A stretch of 64,000 bases of DNA from Streptomyces sp. S3(2020) (GTDB taxonomy: Bacteria; Actinomycetota; Actinomycetes; Streptomycetales; Streptomycetaceae). Shown here in pieces: positions 59,707 to 64,000 of this stretch; positions within the stretch are counted from its first letter, which is position 1, and each line of letters begins with the position of its first letter. The position numbers were made by a program, and so were the translations under genes. Under the pieces are notes generated by a model. The model had not been told where the DNA came from and did no database searches. It saw only the letters and a list, made by a program, of their open reading frames with translations. The stretch spans positions 1 to 64,000 of the forward strand of contig NZ_JABERD010000024.1 of assembly GCF_013044505.1 (NCBI RefSeq), in the 5' to 3' direction.

Positions 59707-61083
59707 ATGTTCACGCGTACCACCCTCCGCCCGGCCCTCGCCACGGCCACGGCCGTGTCCCTGGCGGCCGGAGGACTGCTCACCCTCTCCGTGGGCACCG
59801 CGACCGCCGCCACTCCGGCGAAGTACGCCGACGACTTCAACGGCGACGGCTACCGCGACTTCGCCTCGGCGAGCCTCGGTGGCGAGTTCACCGTCACCTA
59901 CGGGACGGCCTCGGGACCCGGCACCACCAGTAAGACGTTCACGCAGGCCACCGCGGGTGTCCCCGGGACGCCCGGGGACGCCGGCGACTACGCCGACTCG
60001 TTCGGCGACGACCTCGCCGCCGCCGACTTCAACCGTGACGGATACGCCGATCTGGCCGTCGCCGACTCCTCGGAGAAGATCGGCTCCAAGACCGGCGCGG
60101 GCGCGGTCACCATCCTGTGGGGCGCGAAGACCGGCCTCTCCGGGACCGGCGCCGTCCGTCTCAAGGTCACCGCCCACGCCCGCTACGGCTTCGGCGACCA
60201 GATCGAGACCGGCGACTTCAACGGCGACGGCAAGGCCGACCTCGCGGTCACCAATGGTGTCGACACCGTCTACATCTACCGTGGCGGGTTCACCAAGTCC
60301 GGCAGCACCGGGGCCGTCACCAAGCACACGTCCGACGACCTCCTCGAACCCACCGGTCTGGTCGCCGGCAAGGTCACCAAGGACAAGGCCACGGACCTCT
60401 TTGTCCTCGGCCAGGGGTACCACAGCGACAAGATGACCCAGGACGTGTGGTTCCTGCGCGGCGGCTCCACGATCAAGCCGGGCAAGCAGACGGTCGTCAA
60501 CAGCTCCAAGCCCGACTACAGCCCCACCGGTGTCGTCGCCGACTTCAACAAGGACGGCTACGGAGATCTGGCCGTCAGTGACACCCGGTACAACAACAGT
60601 GCCGGTTCGGTGGTGGTGTGGCGCGGCGGCAGCACGGCGCCGACGACGAAGTACCGCATCTCGCAGTCGACCGCGGGCGTGGCGACGGCCGCGACCAAGG
60701 GGGACTCCTTCGGCAGCACCCTCTCCGCCGGTGACACCAACGGCGACGGCTACCCGGACCTCGCGGTCGGCGTCTGGGAGGAGACCGTCAGCTCCCAGGC
60801 CAACGCGGGCGGCCTCCACGTCCTGCGCGGCTCCAAGTCCGGCCTCACCGGCACGAACTCGCAGTGGTTCACCCGGGCCACCGCCGGAGTCCCCGGCTCC
60901 CCGAGCGAGTTCGGCTGCTTCGGCCAGCTCGTCCGACTGCGCGACATCGACCGAGACGGCGACAAGGACCTCCTGGTGTCCAGCGACTACTACAACGGCA
61001 GCGTGCTGCTCCCGGGGACGGGAGCGGGCATCACGGGGACGGGCGCCAAGGAGCTGAACGTCGTGGCGTCCTTGCCGCAGTAG
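59707..61083 (+). CDS. Secreted FG-GAP/VCBS repeat protein
   Basis: This 458-residue protein has a signal peptide (TTLRPALATATAVSLAAGGLLTLSVGTATAA) and about six to seven calcium-binding FG-GAP blades. They are marked by DFNGDGYRDFA, DFNRDGYADLAV, DFNGDGKADLAV, DFNKDGYGDLAV, DTNGDGYPDLAV and DIDRDGDKDLLV. It probably forms an integrin-like beta-propeller outside the cell; no enzyme domain is attached. ATG 59707 is 17 bases after the HATPase stop, with GCAGGAGA upstream. Confidence 0.92.
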   Translation: MFTRTTLRPALATATAVSLAAGGLLTLSVGTATAATPAKYADDFNGDGYRDFASASLGGEFTVTYGTASGPGTTSKTFTQATAGVPGTPGDAGDYADSFGDDLAAADFNRDGYADLAVADSSEKIGSKTGAGAVTILWGAKTGLSGTGAVRLKVTAHARYGFGDQIETGDFNGDGKADLAVTNGVDTVYIYRGGFTKSGSTGAVTKHTSDDLLEPTGLVAGKVTKDKATDLFVLGQGYHSDKMTQDVWFLRGGSTIKPGKQTVVNSSKPDYSPTGVVADFNKDGYGDLAVSDTRYNNSAGSVVVWRGGSTAPTTKYRISQSTAGVATAATKGDSFGSTLSAGDTNGDGYPDLAVGVWEETVSSQANAGGLHVLRGSKSGLTGTNSQWFTRATAGVPGSPSEFGCFGQLVRLRDIDRDGDKDLLVSSDYYNGSVLLPGTGAGITGTGAKELNVVASLPQ

Positions 61084-61114
61084 GCGTCGCGGTCGCCGCC
61101 GCAGTAGGCGGTGG

Positions 61115-62839
61115 TCAGTCGACGCGGCCCAGGGCGGACGCCAGGTCCTCAAGTTCGCCCTGGGCCTCCGTGACCGACTCACGCGCGGAGCGCAGGGCGA
61201 TGGCCGCGCCCCGTCGTACGAGGCCCGGCGCGCCGGCCGCCGCCTCTTCGGGGTCCACCTCGTTGATGTCGGGGTAGGCGTCCCGCAGGGCCATGACCGC
61301 GCCGCCCAGGGCGAGTTCGACGAGGATGTCCTCGCGCAGCCAGGGGAGGGGCGGGCCGGGGACACGGTCGGGGAGCTCGGGGATCGGTACCGGCAGCACC
61401 CGTTCGTAGAACTTCTTCGCGAGCACGTCCTTGAGTACGTCGAGCGACCAGTGCAGGGTCTGGCACCGTCCCGCGAACCGTCCGATCGAGTCGAAGGCGT
61501 GCCGACCGATGTGCAGGAAGTCGACGCTGGTGACCTGGTCGAGCGGCTTGACGGGGGCGACGGCCTCGACGAGTCGCTCCCCCCAGGTCGCGTACCAGAG
61601 GGCGTTGCGGAACATGCAGCGCCTGCGGTCCGCCGGGGCGATCCACATGGCTATGTTGCGGAAGTACTCCTCGATGGCCCGCAGATGGTGTTCACCGCCG
61701 GGTGAGAGGAATCCCAGGTCCCATTCCGGATGGCCGTTCGGAGGGCTCTGCATTCCGACCAGGTTGATGTTGATGAAATGATGCCAGGTGGCGTCCGTCA
61801 CCACCCGGCCCACTCCGGCGTCCCCGCCGTCATAGGCACTGATGGCCACGAATGACGCACTCACGGTGGCGTGCTTTCCGGTGTGGGCGTTGTTGGGAAG
61901 CACGGTCGAATGGGCCACGGCGCTCGGCAGGGGATGGGATCCGGATACGTTCGGGTATTCGACGACGTGATATCCGGCGAAGTCGAACTCCTGGTCCGTC
62001 GGGATGTCCCGCCGTTCCACACACTCGCCTTCGTGCGGGTGGTCGGGCAGCACCTCGATGGCGCCTGTCGAGCCGCACAGCAGGGGATGCGGCCACCTGA
62101 TGCTGAAGAATCCGGGTCCCGGGCGACGCTGCCAGACGGGGAGGATCGGCTGGGGGACGTTGTCCGACTGGTCGTCGAAGTCGAAGGTTCCGGACACTCC
62201 GGGACGGTTGGTGTCCCTGCGGTACGCGCTCGTCATGTCGGGCGCCACCAGCTCCCCCAGTGGGCCGCCGCCCGGATCGTCGAACCAGCGGCGCATGCTG
62301 CGCACCCGTGGCACGAACCCGCTCAGTGCCGCGCCGAGGCTGCCGTGGTCGCCGGTGGCGAAGACGCCGTGACCCGCGTCCATGAACTCGCTGATGGCGC
62401 GCAGTTCCGTGTCGGGCGGCCGGTTCGTCCAGGTTCCTTTCTTCGTAAGCGAGCTGGTCTCCGCGCCGAAGAGCCACACCTCGTCGTAGAGATCGGTTCC
62501 GAAGTGACCGGCGTCGTCGAACTTGAAGTTGTTGATCGTGCGGACGACACCCGGCCTGCCGGCCCCCGACTGCGTGCTCGACACCTGTGCCCGGTGCGCG
62601 CAGGTCACCTCGAACCTGACGAAGAGAGGCGACTGGGAAAGAGAGCGGAGGAACTCGCCCAGACCGAAATCGCTGTCGTCGAAGTAGATGAAGCCGTCGG
62701 CCACGAGAAGCACCCGGACAGTACACCGCCGAAAGAGCCACGGAAGGAATTTCGGAGGATCAAGACGGAACTTCTCCCGGGCCGATATCAGCTCGTTGAT
62801 CCGCCGGATCCGATCCGGGTCGAAAACGGTGTCGTTCAT
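61115..62839 (-). CDS. Large protein of unknown function, GATase1/Rossmann-like N-terminal half
   Basis: This is a 574-residue soluble protein without signal peptide. Residues 40-180 look like an alpha/beta fold: VRVLLVADGFIYFDDSDFGLGEFLRSL, YDEVWLFGAE, then RAISEFMDAGHGVFATGDHGSLGAALSG. This recalls class I glutamine-amidotransferase or ThuA-like domains but lacks a clear nucleophilic Cys. The middle has HLH-like and WHHFININLVG segments. I know no family for it. ATG 62839 has GAGGTGG upstream. It converges on the FG-GAP gene with 31 bases between the stops. Confidence 0.65.
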   Translation of the reverse strand: MNDTVFDPDRIRRINELISAREKFRLDPPKFLPWLFRRCTVRVLLVADGFIYFDDSDFGLGEFLRSLSQSPLFVRFEVTCAHRAQVSSTQSGAGRPGVVRTINNFKFDDAGHFGTDLYDEVWLFGAETSSLTKKGTWTNRPPDTELRAISEFMDAGHGVFATGDHGSLGAALSGFVPRVRSMRRWFDDPGGGPLGELVAPDMTSAYRRDTNRPGVSGTFDFDDQSDNVPQPILPVWQRRPGPGFFSIRWPHPLLCGSTGAIEVLPDHPHEGECVERRDIPTDQEFDFAGYHVVEYPNVSGSHPLPSAVAHSTVLPNNAHTGKHATVSASFVAISAYDGGDAGVGRVVTDATWHHFININLVGMQSPPNGHPEWDLGFLSPGGEHHLRAIEEYFRNIAMWIAPADRRRCMFRNALWYATWGERLVEAVAPVKPLDQVTSVDFLHIGRHAFDSIGRFAGRCQTLHWSLDVLKDVLAKKFYERVLPVPIPELPDRVPGPPLPWLREDILVELALGGAVMALRDAYPDINEVDPEEAAAGAPGLVRRGAAIALRSARESVTEAQGELEDLASALGRVD

Positions 62840-62952
62840 TCCGCCACCTCGTGTCCAGACGGGCGATGTGGGCTCAGGCTAGAGGCCGGAACATCCCGCA
62901 ATGGCGAGAATTCCCGCGTCCGCACAAGTACCACATTCCATTCCGTCCCGCA

Positions 62953-63843
62953 CTATCGACCGTGCCCCTGCCGGAACTCCTCCACCGCGTCCGCGAACGC
63001 CCGCGCCGGCGGACTGAGCGCGTCCCACCGCCGTACGGCCCACCCGACCGGCAGCGGCCGCAGCTCCGGCACCGGAATCAACCGGAGCCCCGCCGTCGCC
63101 GCCAGCCCGGACAGCGCGGGGACGACCGCCCTGCCCACCCCCAACTCCGCCAGCAGCAAGGCCGTGTCCCAGTCGGCCACGCTCGTGTCGTAGGCGAATC
63201 GCACCCCCAACTCACCACCCGCTGCCTCCAGATGGGCTGCGGACGCCGAGTTCGGGGGCAGCCGTATCAGCCGTAGGTCCGCCAGCTCGCCGGGCTCCAG
63301 CCGGTCCCGTCCCGCCAGGGGGTCGTCGGCGCGTACCGCCAGCACCCACGGCAGCTCGGCCACCGCCCGCTGCTCGATACCCCGCACCGGCGGGCCCAGC
63401 GTGATCCAGGCGAGGTCGAGGGTGCCGTCGGAGAGCGCGTCGAAGCTTCCCCGTCCCGAACTCACCGTGCGGAACTCCAGGTTGACCCGGGGATGGCGGC
63501 GCCGGTACTCCACCACCGCGTCCCCCATGAAGTGCCGTACGGTCGTCGCCCCCGTGGCCACCCGCACGAACCCGCTCTCCCCGTCGACCAGGTCGCGCAA
63601 CTGCCTTACGGCGAGGTCGAGTCCGGAGATCCCCTCCGCGGCCGCCGTCTCCAGCACCCGCCCCGCCGCCGTCGGCACGACACCCCGCGACTGCCGCTCC
63701 AGCAGCGCGACCCCCGTCTCCCGCTCCAGCCGCTTCACATGCTGGCTCACCGCGGACTGCGTACAGCCCAGCTCCCGCGCGACCGCACTCAGGCTCCCGG
63801 CCCGGCACACCGCCACGAACACACGCAGATCGTCGAGGGTCAT
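62953..63843 (-). CDS. LysR-family transcriptional regulator
   Basis: This 296-residue protein has the LysR winged helix (TLDDLRVFVAVCRAGSLSAVARELGCTQSAVSQHVKRLERETGVALLERQSRG) and an effector domain. The ATG at 63843 is chosen over upstream in-frame codons because the family starts with MTLDDLRVF. It is divergent from the gene beginning at 63997; LysR proteins often control such a neighbour. An AAGC-TAAC-GCTT dyad lies just upstream (63851-63862). Confidence 0.92.
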   Translation of the reverse strand: MTLDDLRVFVAVCRAGSLSAVARELGCTQSAVSQHVKRLERETGVALLERQSRGVVPTAAGRVLETAAAEGISGLDLAVRQLRDLVDGESGFVRVATGATTVRHFMGDAVVEYRRRHPRVNLEFRTVSSGRGSFDALSDGTLDLAWITLGPPVRGIEQRAVAELPWVLAVRADDPLAGRDRLEPGELADLRLIRLPPNSASAAHLEAAGGELGVRFAYDTSVADWDTALLLAELGVGRAVVPALSGLAATAGLRLIPVPELRPLPVGWAVRRWDALSPPARAFADAVEEFRQGHGR

Positions 63844-63996
63844 GAAACCCAAGCTAACGCTTGGAGGCAGCCACAAATCCCAAGGATTGACTGGACCCGA
63901 AGCGCGTACGACGATCAACCCAGGGCCCAACGGGCGGCAACCCGCTCCACCCCGGGACGGAGCGGGTGCCGACCCACCCGGCTGAAGGGACGCCGT

Positions 63997-64000
63997 ATGG
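63997..64000 (+). CDS. Start of a gene cut by the window end
   Basis: ATGG at the last four bases follows GAAGGGA (63984-63990) at six bases. It is divergent from the LysR gene and thus a likely LysR target. Nothing can be said of the product. Confidence 0.5.

Noticed and set aside
59686..61365. Long minus-strand frame opposite the FG-GAP gene
   Set aside because: Val/Gly/Asp-rich mirror of the repetitive DFNGDG coding pattern; no start signal.

Overview
This is a 64 kb stretch of a high-GC actinobacterial chromosome, almost certainly Streptomyces. Support comes from the extreme third-position G/C, frequent GTG starts and 4-nt ATGA/GTGA gene overlaps. It also comes from gene content: a complete Ccs (ResABC/CcdA) cytochrome c maturation cluster beside hemL, futalosine-route menaquinone genes (UbiD-type decarboxylase, MqnP, UbiX, MqnE), DUF397/XRE/HATPase regulatory genes, CU044_5270-type and SCO4225-type proteins, and rare TTA codons. 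The gene order hemL-phosphatase-lipoprotein-resA-ccdA-resB-ccsB, then mqn genes, matches what I remember of the Streptomyces coelicolor SCO446x-449x region. The first 18 bases are leftover Nextera/Tn5 adapter, so position 1 is a contig edge. A new gene starts at 63997 and is cut by the right edge.

Layout. 0-6.2 kb: end of an M20 peptidase, a small membrane protein, a GntR regulator with a five-gene oxidative catabolic operon (palindrome CTGTATACAG in front of both), and two tandem small membrane proteins. 6.2-11.6 kb: EamA exporter, STAS-GAF protein, secreted M23-like and beta-lactamase-like proteins. 11.2-19.9 kb: hemL, histidine phosphatase, Tat lipoprotein with a NodB-like domain and an SD-masking leader hairpin, then resA-ccdA-resB-ccsB. 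19.9-25.9 kb: ECF sigma factor with a linked membrane protein, an SRPBCC protein, a two-gene operon I do not recognise (one protein carries a kinase-type HGDLH loop), and an iron/2-oxoglutarate oxygenase. 25.9-27.4 kb: a TnpB insertion with a divergent ribbon-helix-helix gene, abutting a nucleoside deaminase. 27.9-40 kb: PucR and transglutaminase genes, argG, TetR, a transmembrane Ser/Thr kinase, an ArsR-type/quinone oxidoreductase pair with a four-half-site operator, a cytosine-type permease, DMT exporter and LysR. 40-47.9 kb: menaquinone genes mixed with Uma2, rhomboid, Lrp, GNAT, DUF4229 and TetR genes. 47.8-53.5 kb: fatty-acid/acyl-CoA genes (MaoC, long FabG, thiolase, acyl-CoA ligase). 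53.8-59.7 kb: an accessory-looking island with a PIN/RHH toxin-antitoxin pair, a 1173-residue NACHT ATPase with about 14 HEAT-like repeats, DUF397, XRE-DUF5753 and HATPase genes. 59.7-64 kb: FG-GAP secreted protein, a 574-residue unknown protein, a LysR gene and a truncated divergent gene.

How genes cooperate. HemL feeds haem synthesis, and CcdA/ResA/ResB/CcsB attach haem to c-type cytochromes. The mqn genes supply menaquinone for the same respiratory chain. The most interesting parts are the NACHT-HEAT gene (TTA codon, leaderless-looking promoter, divergent from the toxin-antitoxin pair), the TnpB right end whose predicted guide is repeated 25 bp downstream, and the unrecognised two-gene kinase-like operon. 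Many convergent gene pairs overlap at their 3' ends.
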